From: Verrucomicrobiota bacterium
Lineage (GTDB): Bacteria; Verrucomicrobiota; Verrucomicrobiia; Limisphaerales; UBA9464
Direction of reading: 5' to 3'
Length of the DNA stretch: 64,000 bases
NCBI GenBank assembly: GCA_017309115.1
Contig: JAFLEF010000006.1
Span: 62,001-126,000 of the forward strand
Shown in pieces: positions 27,507-35,065 of this stretch. Every line of letters begins with the position of its first letter. Position 1 is the first letter of the stretch. The notes under the pieces were generated by a model that worked only from the letters and a program-made list of their open reading frames with translations, searched no databases and had not been told where the DNA came from. A program made the position numbers and the translations under genes.

Positions 27507-28741
27507 GACTTGGCCTCCCGTTCCACCAGCAGTTCCCTAACCCGACGTTCATCGGCCGCCCTCACCGTAAATTTCAGCCCCCGGTAGGAAACGGATTCTC
27601 CCACCGTAGGAACCACTTCGCTGAGCTTCACCACCAATCCGCCCAAGGTATCAACATCGGGATCGGTCCCCAGCGCGGGGTGTTCTCGGGAGAAATCATC
27701 AAGGCGCATCGCCCCATTCGTCCGCCAACGCCCGGGCGCCAGACGCTCCATAACAAATCCCTCGGGCTCGCCCTCGCCGCGAATCGGCCCAACGACGGCT
27801 TCCAGAATGTCCTCCACGGTCACTAGGCCCGCCGTGCTGCCAAACTCATCGAGCACAATGGCCAGACCACGCTGCTGCTGCTGCAGGGCGCGAAAGAGCT
27901 GAAGCAGGTTCATGCTCTCGGGAACAAAGGACGGAAACTCCAGGGCTTCCTCCAAGCCCGACTCCGGGTTCAACAAGAGGTTCCGGGTGTTGAGAATCGC
28001 CACAATGTTATCCGGCGTTTCGTCGTAGAGTGGGATCCGATGATGTCGAGCCCGGCGGGCCGCAGGAATGAGTTCCTCCACGGGCAGGTCGTCCGGGAGC
28101 ACAACCATTTCCGCCCGCGGCTTCATGGCATCGCCTGCCGTTCGCTGCTCCAAAGCCAGGATTCGCAGAATGATCTCCCGTTCAGTCGTCGCGAGGGCGC
28201 CGTGTTGGTGGGCCAACTCTACGAGATCGGCAAATTCCTCATCGGAGACCCCGGCCGGCAGGGGAATACTATGGCTAACAATGGGCCGGAGGACGCCTTG
28301 GACGAATCCCTGGGACATCCGACGCACGGGCTGGCAGATCCGCACCAGCCAGCCCAGAGGACGTGCCAGTCGCAACGCCCAGGTTTCCGGAGATCGGACC
28401 GCGAGGGCCTTGGGCATCACCTCACAGGCCAGCACCAGAAACACCAGCACCCCCAGCAAACTCGCCAACCGCTGCCACCCTTCGTCAAAGGTGCTGACGA
28501 TGACCAGTGCGACCAGGAAGAAGTTGGCGGTATTGTTGCCGAGAACCAACGTCGCCAGCAGGTCATCTGGACGCCCCAGCAATTCCGCCACCACGGGCCC
28601 GCGACGGGGATCCTGCTGGGTCAACTGCCGGGTTCGCCAAGTTCCCAGGGAAAAGAACGCCGTCTCGGCCGCCGCAAAGAAGAAGCTGGCGGCCGCCAAC
28701 ACCACGAGCAGCATCAGCAACCAGGGTAACGGCAGACTCAC
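27503..28741 (-). CDS. CNNM/CBS/CorC-HlyC membrane protein, paralogue 3
   Basis: A 412-residue protein from GTG 28741. CNNM domain (FFAAAETAFFSLGTWRTRQ, VLGNNTANFFLVALVI, CEVMPKALAVRSPETWAL), CBS pair (DAMKPRAEMVVLPDD through AIVLDEFGSTAGLVTVEDILEAVVG) and a CorC_HlyC C-terminus (DTLGGLVVKLSEVVPTVGESV). First of the three coupled genes; 82 bp separate it from the upstream prepilin gene, so it may share that transcript. Confidence 0.9.
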   Translation of the reverse strand: MSLPLPWLLMLLVVLAAASFFFAAAETAFFSLGTWRTRQLTQQDPRRGPVVAELLGRPDDLLATLVLGNNTANFFLVALVIVSTFDEGWQRLASLLGVLVFLVLACEVMPKALAVRSPETWALRLARPLGWLVRICQPVRRMSQGFVQGVLRPIVSHSIPLPAGVSDEEFADLVELAHQHGALATTEREIILRILALEQRTAGDAMKPRAEMVVLPDDLPVEELIPAARRARHHRIPLYDETPDNIVAILNTRNLLLNPESGLEEALEFPSFVPESMNLLQLFRALQQQQRGLAIVLDEFGSTAGLVTVEDILEAVVGPIRGEGEPEGFVMERLAPGRWRTNGAMRLDDFSREHPALGTDPDVDTLGGLVVKLSEVVPTVGESVSYRGLKFTVRAADERRVRELLVEREAKS

Positions 28742-28823
28742 TGCGCCCGACCATGCCTACCCCCTGCTTGGGGTTCAATCCAAGGGTCAGCCAATCAATG
28801 GCCGGCCCACCCAGGCTCGCCAC

Positions 28824-29462
28824 TTACCTCAGCGGAGCGACATGTCCGTCGGTGTAGACGGCATTCTTGACGCCCATGACCTGCACCCCCGTGGTGACCG
28901 CATCGTTGGTCCCCGCCTTGGTGCTGTTTCCCCCATTGTGCCAGCTGGCAAAGTCGTACATCAACGGAACCCGCTCCAGCAGGATCATCCGGCTGCTCGT
29001 CCGGCCCAGCTTCCGGCCGTTGTAAAAGGGATTCCATTCATAGCTGGTGCCCTCCGCCAAAAAGTACCCGTATCGTTTCGCCTTGCCATCGTCGTCGTAC
29101 CGGACATCCAGCGGACACTTGAAAACGCTGTTGCCGGGTTGATTGGTTCCGGAGGCGTATCCCAACGAAGGCGCGAGAACATCGGCGATCCGGGGCAGAC
29201 CGTTGGTGGCATTCGCCGGAAACGACGGCAACGACTCCGCCGCAGGCAGGATATCCTGGTTGTCCCCGGCGTAGGAAATAATGGCGATACCCAGCTGGCG
29301 CAGATTGCTGACGCACGCGATGTCCTTGGCCTTGCGCTGAGCCCGACCCAGAGCTGGCATTAGCATGCCGGCGAGAATCGCGATGATCGCAATCACGACC
29401 AGCAGCTCGATCAACGTGAACGCCCGGGAGCGCCGCGGAAAAATACTTAGGGCAAACTTCAT
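28824..29462 (-). CDS. prepilin-like protein with H-x9-DG-type C-terminus
   Basis: A 212-residue protein. The type IV prepilin N-terminus is textbook: charged leader RRSRA, then [16 protein letters not shown] with Glu at +5; the residue before the cleavage site is Ala instead of Gly, as often in this phylum. After the helix comes [14 protein letters not shown], common to DUF1559-like pseudopilins, and the C-terminal [12 protein letters not shown] is the family end motif. It would be processed by a prepilin peptidase and built into a pseudopilus or act as a minor pilin. It sits 31 bp after the STN-domain gene, last of a probable five-gene unit. Confidence 0.9.
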   Translation of the reverse strand: MKFALSIFPRRSRAFTLIELLVVIAIIAILAGMLMPALGRAQRKAKDIACVSNLRQLGIAIISYAGDNQDILPAAESLPSFPANATNGLPRIADVLAPSLGYASGTNQPGNSVFKCPLDVRYDDDGKAKRYGYFLAEGTSYEWNPFYNGRKLGRTSSRMILLERVPLMYDFASWHNGGNSTKAGTNDAVTTGVQVMGVKNAVYTDGHVAPLR

Positions 29463-29493
29463 AGAATCTCTGGGTCGTTAACCATCCTCGAAC

Positions 29494-30519
29494 TTACCGG
29501 CCACCACCGCCCCGCCCGCCCCCACCTCGTCCTCCGCGCGAGGCGCGATCCCGCCGCTGCTGCGCGCGCTGCTCGGCTGTGGAATTCTTGAGGTTGGAAA
29601 GGACCCGGTCCGTGACGCGCTGCTGCATTTCCGGCGACGGCTGAAAATTCTCCATCCGCTGCCGCATCTGCTCAGGATCCGGACGAGGCATGCGGGCAAA
29701 CTGCTCCCGGTCCTCTTGGGTTGGTCGGAACCCTCCCCGTCCCTCCAAGGCATAAAACTTCGCCCACTTCCGCTTCACCCACTTGGCCATCTGCGCCACC
29801 GCCGTGTCCATGGGCACTGCTTCCAGCTTAAGAATGACCGGACGAACCGTGCCGTCCTCGGGCACTACTTTGACCCGGCCGAACTGACGCAGCGTATTGG
29901 CCGCTTCCAGCGGCGGCTGCCCCTTGAACTCGACGGTCACTGCGGTCGCTACCGCCGGGCCGTCATTACCGCCAAACGGACCTCCACCAAATCCACCCGG
30001 CCCTCCAAAGCCGCCAAATCCACCTCCGGGGCCTCCGGGGCCTCCGGGGCCTCCGGGGCCAGTTCCGGTTGGGACGGCGTTGGTCTCGGTACCAGCGGCC
30101 ACTGCCGCCATCCGAGCCGCCATCATCGCCGCAAAATTGGGTCGGGCATTCCAGTTGGTCCATCCCGGCGGAGGCGTGTCCAGTTCGCCCATGGCCAGCT
30201 TCTTGACCGCTTGGAGTTTCGCTCCGGTCGTATACAGGGGATAGGCCACCGACCACCGGCCTTCACACTGCTCGGCGATCAGTCCCAGAACTCCTTCCAA
30301 AGGTTGGTTCTCCACATGCAACGTGATCCGGCCGTTCAAATCCTTGTGCACCAAAATCGATTCCCAGGACTGCCACTCCAGACTCTTCACCACCTCCCGG
30401 ACCGGTTGATTGTTCACCTCTAGGGAGACAATGTTCCGATGGGCCCGCCACATCAGGCGGCCAGCATAACCCACCACCAAGGTGGCCGCGATCAGGATCA
30501 AAACATGGGCCCGTTTCAT
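29494..30519 (-). CDS. membrane-anchored protein with two secretin/STN-like domains and Gly-rich linker
   Basis: A 341-residue protein from ATG 30519. An N-terminal transmembrane/signal helix (residues 5-22) is followed by a beta-alpha-beta-beta unit at about 30-83 (ISLEVNNQPVREVV-like start, GRITLHVENQPLEGVLGLI), which matches the secretin/TonB short N-terminal (STN) pattern. A second such unit lies at about 192-250 (VEFKGQPPLEAANTL, ILKLEAVPMDTAVAQMA). Between them is a Gly/Pro-rich linker (155-187) and at the end a helical, Arg/Gln-rich tail closing in Gly-Arg repeats. Such domains usually recruit partners in secretins and TonB receptors. Located between a MacAB-like exporter and a prepilin. 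Confidence 0.7.
   Translation of the reverse strand: MKRAHVLILIAATLVVGYAGRLMWRAHRNIVSLEVNNQPVREVVKSLEWQSWESILVHKDLNGRITLHVENQPLEGVLGLIAEQCEGRWSVAYPLYTTGAKLQAVKKLAMGELDTPPPGWTNWNARPNFAAMMAARMAAVAAGTETNAVPTGTGPGGPGGPGGPGGGFGGFGGPGGFGGGPFGGNDGPAVATAVTVEFKGQPPLEAANTLRQFGRVKVVPEDGTVRPVILKLEAVPMDTAVAQMAKWVKRKWAKFYALEGRGGFRPTQEDREQFARMPRPDPEQMRQRMENFQPSPEMQQRVTDRVLSNLKNSTAEQRAQQRRDRASRGGRGGGGRGGGGR
30023..30058. repeat. four perfect 9-bp tandem repeats
   Basis: Unit CCTCCGGGG four times, coding part of the GGPGGP linker of the STN-domain protein on the minus strand. Copy number can change without shifting the frame. Confidence 0.9.
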
Positions 30520-30603
30520 AGCGTTCTCACAGGAAGACGCGCCGGACCGTCTTTGGTTACAAGGACCGCGAAGTCCGGCCCAAATTGCCTCGCCCAACTT
30601 CCC

Positions 30604-31821
30604 CTATTCGTAGCGTAAGGCTTCAATCGGATCCAATTGGGAAGCCTTCAACGCCGGGAAGAATCCAAAGACAATTCCAATAGCCGCCGAAGAACCAAAT
30701 GCCAATACGACCGAGTTGGCCGCAATCAGCGTCGGACTCTCCATCATGCCCGACAACCAATCCGACGCCCACCAACCCAGCGCTATCCCCAACACCCCAC
30801 CAATCACCGACAACGCCAGTGCCTCAATCAGGAACTGCAGCAGAATGTCCCGACCGCGCGCGCCCACCGCCAGACGCAAACCAATCTCCCGGGTTCGCTC
30901 GGTCACACTCACCAACATGATGTTCATGATACCAATGCCTCCCACCACCAGGGACACACCCGCCACCCCGCCCAACAAAAGGGTCAGCACCCGCGACGTT
31001 TCCGTGGCGAATTCACTGATTTCCTGCTGGGTTCGCACCAGGAAATCGTCATCGCGTCCGGGCTGAATCTTGTGCCGTTGCCGCAGCAGTTCAGCGATTT
31101 GTTGTTGCACGGAGACCAGCAGTGTCGGCTTGTCGGCCTGCACCAACAACGAGCGGAACGTGGTGTCTCCGGTCAGTCGTTTCATGGCACTGGTATACGG
31201 CACCAATACCACGTCGTCCTGATCACTCCCCATCATATTGACCCCCTTGGGCGCCAACAATCCCACCACCCGAAACGGAGCGTTCTTGATGCGAATGATC
31301 TGTCCCACCGGATCGTCCCCACCAAACAACTGGGTGGCGGTCGTCTTACCGATGAGCGCCACCTTGTTGGCCGACCGCACATCCACATCCGTGAAGTTGT
31401 CTCCGGACGCGAACCGCCAAGTCCGAATATTCGCGTAGTCGGAACCCACTCCCATGACCTGCGGATTGGCATTCTGGTTGCCCACGGCGACCTGGGCGAA
31501 ACTCCGCACCTCCGGACTCACTCCAGCGACTCCCTCCACCTCTTGCCGGATTGCTTCAAAGTCACCCACCGTCAATGTGCCCGACGTTCCAAAAGCCATG
31601 CGAAAGCCTCCCCGGGAGGCCGCTCCTGACAATACCATCACCACGTTCTGTCCGAGCGACGAAATCTGCTTCTCCACCTGAGCCTTCGCCCCATTGCCCA
31701 GACTGACCACGGCGATCACCGCCGCCACGCCAAAGATAATGCCAAGCATGGTGAGGAGTGACCGGAGCATGTTCCGGCGAATTCCCGTGAACGCGATTCT
31801 GAGGGCGGCAAATACAATCAT
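30604..31821 (-). CDS. macB: MacB-type ABC transporter permease
   Basis: A 405-residue permease: one N-terminal helix (RSLLTMLGIIFGVAAVIAVVSLGNGA), a large periplasmic MacB core (about 45-270) and three C-terminal helices in the FtsX domain (VVGGIGIMNIMLVSVTERTREIGLRLAVGA, then two more). This is the split form in which the ATPase is a separate gene. Ends DPIEALRYE as usual. Five bases separate it from the ATPase gene. Confidence 0.92.
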   Translation of the reverse strand: MIVFAALRIAFTGIRRNMLRSLLTMLGIIFGVAAVIAVVSLGNGAKAQVEKQISSLGQNVVMVLSGAASRGGFRMAFGTSGTLTVGDFEAIRQEVEGVAGVSPEVRSFAQVAVGNQNANPQVMGVGSDYANIRTWRFASGDNFTDVDVRSANKVALIGKTTATQLFGGDDPVGQIIRIKNAPFRVVGLLAPKGVNMMGSDQDDVVLVPYTSAMKRLTGDTTFRSLLVQADKPTLLVSVQQQIAELLRQRHKIQPGRDDDFLVRTQQEISEFATETSRVLTLLLGGVAGVSLVVGGIGIMNIMLVSVTERTREIGLRLAVGARGRDILLQFLIEALALSVIGGVLGIALGWWASDWLSGMMESPTLIAANSVVLAFGSSAAIGIVFGFFPALKASQLDPIEALRYE

Positions 31822-31826
31822 GGGAC

Positions 31827-32582
31827 TTAAGCGAGTTTGACCGCGGCCTGCTCCGCCGTCAGCCGGGCAATTTCCTCTTTGGCATTCAAGCGTTGCAGCA
31901 CGGGCTGATCCGTCACCACTCGGCCATCGCGCATCACCACCATTCGGCTGGAGTAACTCGCGATGTCCAACTCATGCGTCACCATCACGATGGTCATTCC
32001 AGCGGCGTTCAACTCTTGAAAGATGCCCATGATCTCGATGCTGGTGCGGGAATCGAGATTGCCGGTGGGCTCATCGGCCAGAAGCAGCGTCGGATCATTC
32101 ACCAACGCCCGAGCAATCGCCACGCGCTGCTGCTGCCCGCCGGAAAGCTGGCTGGGCGTGTGATCCGTCCGTTTTCCCAACCCCACTTTTTCCAACGACT
32201 GCAAGGCGCGCTCCCGTGGATTCGGATGGCGCTTGCCCCGGCTGTACAGCATGGGCAATTCGACATTCTCCAGCGCCGTCGTCCGAGCGAGGAGATTGAA
32301 TCCTTGGAACACAAACCCGATTTTTTGATTCCGGAGGTCCGCCAACTCGTCCCGGCTCAAGGTGCTCACCTCGGTGCCATCGAGTAAATACTTGCCGCCA
32401 GTCGGTCGATCGAGGCAGCCCACCGTGTTCATCAGCGTGCTCTTGCCCGATCCACTCGCCCCCATTACTGCCACAAACTCACCCGGCTGAATGGTCAGGT
32501 TAACCCCGCGAACCGCCGGCACTTCCACCTCACCCGTGAGGTAGCTCTTGCGGAAGTCGATCAGTTGAATCACCGGCGTCAT
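31827..32582 (-). CDS. MacB/LolD-type ABC transporter ATP-binding protein
   Basis: A 251-residue ATPase from ATG 32582; the longer frame from 32636 would overlap the adaptor gene and lacks conservation. Walker [10 protein letters not shown], the LolD/MacB signature [15 protein letters not shown], Walker [13 protein letters not shown] and the switch His in MVTHELD are present. It powers the mechanotransmission-type exporter with the following permease. Confidence 0.94.
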   Translation of the reverse strand: MTPVIQLIDFRKSYLTGEVEVPAVRGVNLTIQPGEFVAVMGASGSGKSTLMNTVGCLDRPTGGKYLLDGTEVSTLSRDELADLRNQKIGFVFQGFNLLARTTALENVELPMLYSRGKRHPNPRERALQSLEKVGLGKRTDHTPSQLSGGQQQRVAIARALVNDPTLLLADEPTGNLDSRTSIEIMGIFQELNAAGMTIVMVTHELDIASYSSRMVVMRDGRVVTDQPVLQRLNAKEEIARLTAEQAAVKLA

Positions 32583-32613
32583 GCGAGGAGAGCACAGGGC
32601 TGAAACCAGCCAG

Positions 32614-34098
32614 TTACCGCATCCGAGGACCACCAAACGGACTGCCGCCCAACGGGGAACCCGGACGAGCCGTCGTGGAAGTCGCAGTGGCCGTTGTCTC
32701 CGCCACCACCACTCCGGTCACCACCACTTCGCCTTCCTTCAAGCCTTCAACAATCTCCGTGTTCGCCCCGTCGCTGATCCCGGTTCGCACGGAAACCGCT
32801 TGAAGCACCGGTTTACCGGGTTGTGAGGCGGTCGAGTCGATGAGATACACAGTGCGAATGCCTGGGCTGTCGGCCGTGGAAGCGGCGGCCCCTCCGCCTC
32901 CAAAAGCCATCATTCCGCCGCCACCACCCGGACCACCCCCTTGGGACATCTGGGCTCGCATTCGTTCCCGCATCACCCGCATCTGCTCGCGCTGCTCCGG
33001 CGTCAGGGTCTCATCAAACTTCTTCCGTTCTTCATCCGTCGGCCGACGTCCTTCGGCCACCCAGGGCGGAATCGGAAGACCTTCCGGCCGACTGCTCGGA
33101 GCATTGGTACCGGCGGACTTTGCCACCACATCGTTGGTGGAACCAATCACCGCACCTTCCGGTGGACGAAAGCGTAGGGCGCTGTTCGGCACCCGAATCA
33201 CGTTGGTCCGTTCGGCCGTGATAATCGAGGCGTTGGCCGTCATACCGGGTCGCAGCTTTCGATCGAGGTTTTTGACATCCACCACAGTCGTATAACTGAC
33301 CACGTTCTGATTGGTGGTCGGCGCAAAGCGAACCTGCCGGACCTTGCCGCTGAACTGGCGGTTGGGGAAGGCGTCCACCAGGAATGTCACGCGTTGACCT
33401 TCCTGAACTCCACCCACATCGGCTTCCGAGACGGCCGCCTCGATCTGCATTTGGGTCAGGTCATTGGCAATCTGGAACAGTTCCGGCGTGTTGAAACTGG
33501 CGGCCACCGTCTGGCCGGCCTCCACCCGCCGGGAAATGACCACGCCACTGATGGGCGCGTAAATCACCGTCCGGTCCAATCCCACCTTGGCTTCGGCCAG
33601 AGCGGCCTCTCGCATTTTCACGGTGGCGTCGGCTTGGAGCAAGGCCACGTCCGACTGCTCGAACTCCGTCTGGGAAATCAGGCGCTGGTCAAACAATTGC
33701 CGGGCCTGCTTTTGATTGAACTGAGCCAGAGCCTGCGAGGCTTTGGCGCTGGCCAAGTCCGCTTCGGCGCGGGCGTATTGCCTCTCGTAGGTGGCGGGAT
33801 CGATCTTGGCGAGCACTTCGCCTTCTTTTACCAGGGAATTAAAGTCGACGGCCAATTCCGTGATGATGCCCGAAATCTGACTGCCAACAGTCACAATCTT
33901 GACCGGGTTCAGGGCCCCATTGGCGGTCACACTTTGGGTGATATCGCCCCGGGTCACCCGGTTGGTCCGGAATTCGGTGGGCGCCGACGATTGGTTGGCA
34001 GACTTGGCTTTCCATTGGCGATAGCCCCAGTAGCCGGCTCCGGCCACAACGGCCAGAATCAGCCACGTGCGCCAGGGATTGTTGCGGGATGCAGCCAT
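32614..34098 (-). CDS. macA: MacA-type periplasmic adaptor with CpxP/Spy-like insert
   Basis: A 494-residue membrane-fusion protein: N-terminal anchor (residues 11-26), barrel-sandwich halves (TVGSQISGIITEL and VIYAPISGVVISRRVEAGQTV), alpha hairpin (about 105-175) and beta barrel (215-305). Compared with E. coli MacA (about 370 residues) there is a long extra segment at about 311-410 containing LTPEQREQMRVMRERM (LTxxQ-like, as in CpxP/Spy chaperones) and a Gly-rich stretch. First gene of the exporter operon. It would bridge the inner-membrane ABC pump to an outer-membrane channel, which is not encoded nearby. Confidence 0.9.
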   Translation of the reverse strand: MAASRNNPWRTWLILAVVAGAGYWGYRQWKAKSANQSSAPTEFRTNRVTRGDITQSVTANGALNPVKIVTVGSQISGIITELAVDFNSLVKEGEVLAKIDPATYERQYARAEADLASAKASQALAQFNQKQARQLFDQRLISQTEFEQSDVALLQADATVKMREAALAEAKVGLDRTVIYAPISGVVISRRVEAGQTVAASFNTPELFQIANDLTQMQIEAAVSEADVGGVQEGQRVTFLVDAFPNRQFSGKVRQVRFAPTTNQNVVSYTTVVDVKNLDRKLRPGMTANASIITAERTNVIRVPNSALRFRPPEGAVIGSTNDVVAKSAGTNAPSSRPEGLPIPPWVAEGRRPTDEERKKFDETLTPEQREQMRVMRERMRAQMSQGGGPGGGGGMMAFGGGGAAASTADSPGIRTVYLIDSTASQPGKPVLQAVSVRTGISDGANTEIVEGLKEGEVVVTGVVVAETTATATSTTARPGSPLGGSPFGGPRMR

Positions 34099-34288
34099 GG
34101 TGTCGTTGAGTCAGGAGAGAACTTGAGAAGAGGAGGCAGGACAAGCGCTCAGGCGGCTTGAACCGAACGGGAGACTACAGAAATACACAGCGTCGCGCAG
34201 GCTCCTCTCAGAAGCGAGCTCTCCCATCGCCCTGATCAGAGCCCACGCGTCGCTGAAAACTGGAAAAAGAAACCGCCGGCAAAACCTC

Positions 34289-34448
34289 GGAGTCGATCCC
34301 GCCGGGTCGGACCTGCTCGGACCGAGTGGCGGAGGTTGCCGACCTTAGTCCTGACACGGGAACCGGACTGGAACTCCGGGGTGCGAGGACCCACGCCACT
34401 CCGTCGGCAGGAGCGCTAAACTCCTCCCTTGCTTCCGCAAGCGACTCC
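34289..34448. ncRNA. candidate structured RNA or palindromic element
   Basis: An outer perfect 7-bp stem (GGAGTCG 34289-34295 with CGACTCC 34442-34448) encloses a 12-position stem with one mismatch (34320-34331 with 34394-34405). Inside are AGTCC/GGACT (34347-34351/34365-34369) and GGGT/ACCC (34379-34382/34389-34392); on the right arm AGGAG/CTCCT (34409-34413/34421-34425). Strand and function are unknown. In GC-rich DNA some pairing is expected by chance, so this is only a candidate. Confidence 0.3.
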
Positions 34449-34471
34449 CAGGACCGAGTCCCAGGCTTGAA

Positions 34472-34499
34472 ATCGACGATCAACATGGCGTTCGTCGAT
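34472..34499. repeat. 8-bp inverted repeat
   Basis: ATCGACGA and TCGTCGAT are separated by 12 bp. It lies 36 bp after the stop of the DUF772-like gene on the minus strand. It could be an operator or part of an element end; no T-run follows, so a terminator is unlikely. Confidence 0.4.
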
Positions 34500-34534
34500 C
34501 GAGACCGGACAGCGGAAATCCGGTTACACAGATT

Positions 34535-35017
34535 TCAGAAAAGAACTTCCCGATCAGCCGCCCGGGCCCGCTCGAGCCTTCGTTGGACATCGGCCGCCAC
34601 CACATCCGGTTTGGTCTTCGGCACCGCCGTTCGAATAATTTCAGCCAGCAGACTCGCGACCAACGGTTCCTGATGCCGCCGTACCTGATGGAATCCCTGA
34701 TGGGTCAAGGCGAACGATCCGGCCAGATGTCGGCATAAAGGTTCCTCCTCGCACAAGGCCTCCATATCCCAGGAACCAAACCGGCCCGTCGCCAGACACC
34801 AAATCAGCACCGCCGCCATAGCCTTCACCTCCGCCGGTGCGGTCTGGAGGGCAGTGTTACCCGCCACCAATTCCTCCACCTGGCGGATCAACCGCACGGC
34901 CGAAAGCCGTTCCCGCAAGTCATCCGGGATGTCGTGGGGAACGCCATCATCGAAGTCCGATCGGCGAAACACCAGAGTACCATCCGTTCCCAAGCGTGAG
35001 TGTCTGTCCAGATCCAT
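34535..35017 (-). CDS. orphan DUF772-like (transposase N-terminal) protein
   Basis: A 160-residue protein of uncertain role. Residues about 62-125 (VKAMAAVLIWCLATGRFGSW, then LCRHLAGSF and FHQVRRH) resemble the DUF772 N-terminal domain of IS5/IS1182-type transposases, where the equivalent reads like a helix, a short-residue turn, an RxLAG segment and ARFRRRH. No DDE catalytic domain follows and no IS ends are visible. It may be a domesticated DNA-binding fragment or a decayed transposase. Alternative: an unrelated helical protein. Confidence 0.5.
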   Translation of the reverse strand: MDLDRHSRLGTDGTLVFRRSDFDDGVPHDIPDDLRERLSAVRLIRQVEELVAGNTALQTAPAEVKAMAAVLIWCLATGRFGSWDMEALCEEEPLCRHLAGSFALTHQGFHQVRRHQEPLVASLLAEIIRTAVPKTKPDVVAADVQRRLERARAADREVLF

Positions 35018-35065
35018 GCGTCAAGCGTGGTCGGAAGCCGGCCCTGCGGGAAGACAGATCAGACC

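Larger units (their letters stand above)
34099..34534. other. 436-bp gene-free region with nested inverted repeats
   Basis: No credible gene on either strand. The middle (34289-34448) can fold into nested stems described as a separate entry, and an 8-bp inverted repeat lies at 34472-34499. The part nearest macA (34099-34200) presumably holds its promoter, which I could not place. Confidence 0.5.

Noticed and set aside
34535..35017. Complete insertion sequence around the DUF772-like gene.
   Set aside because: No DDE domain, terminal inverted repeats or target-site duplication could be found on either side.
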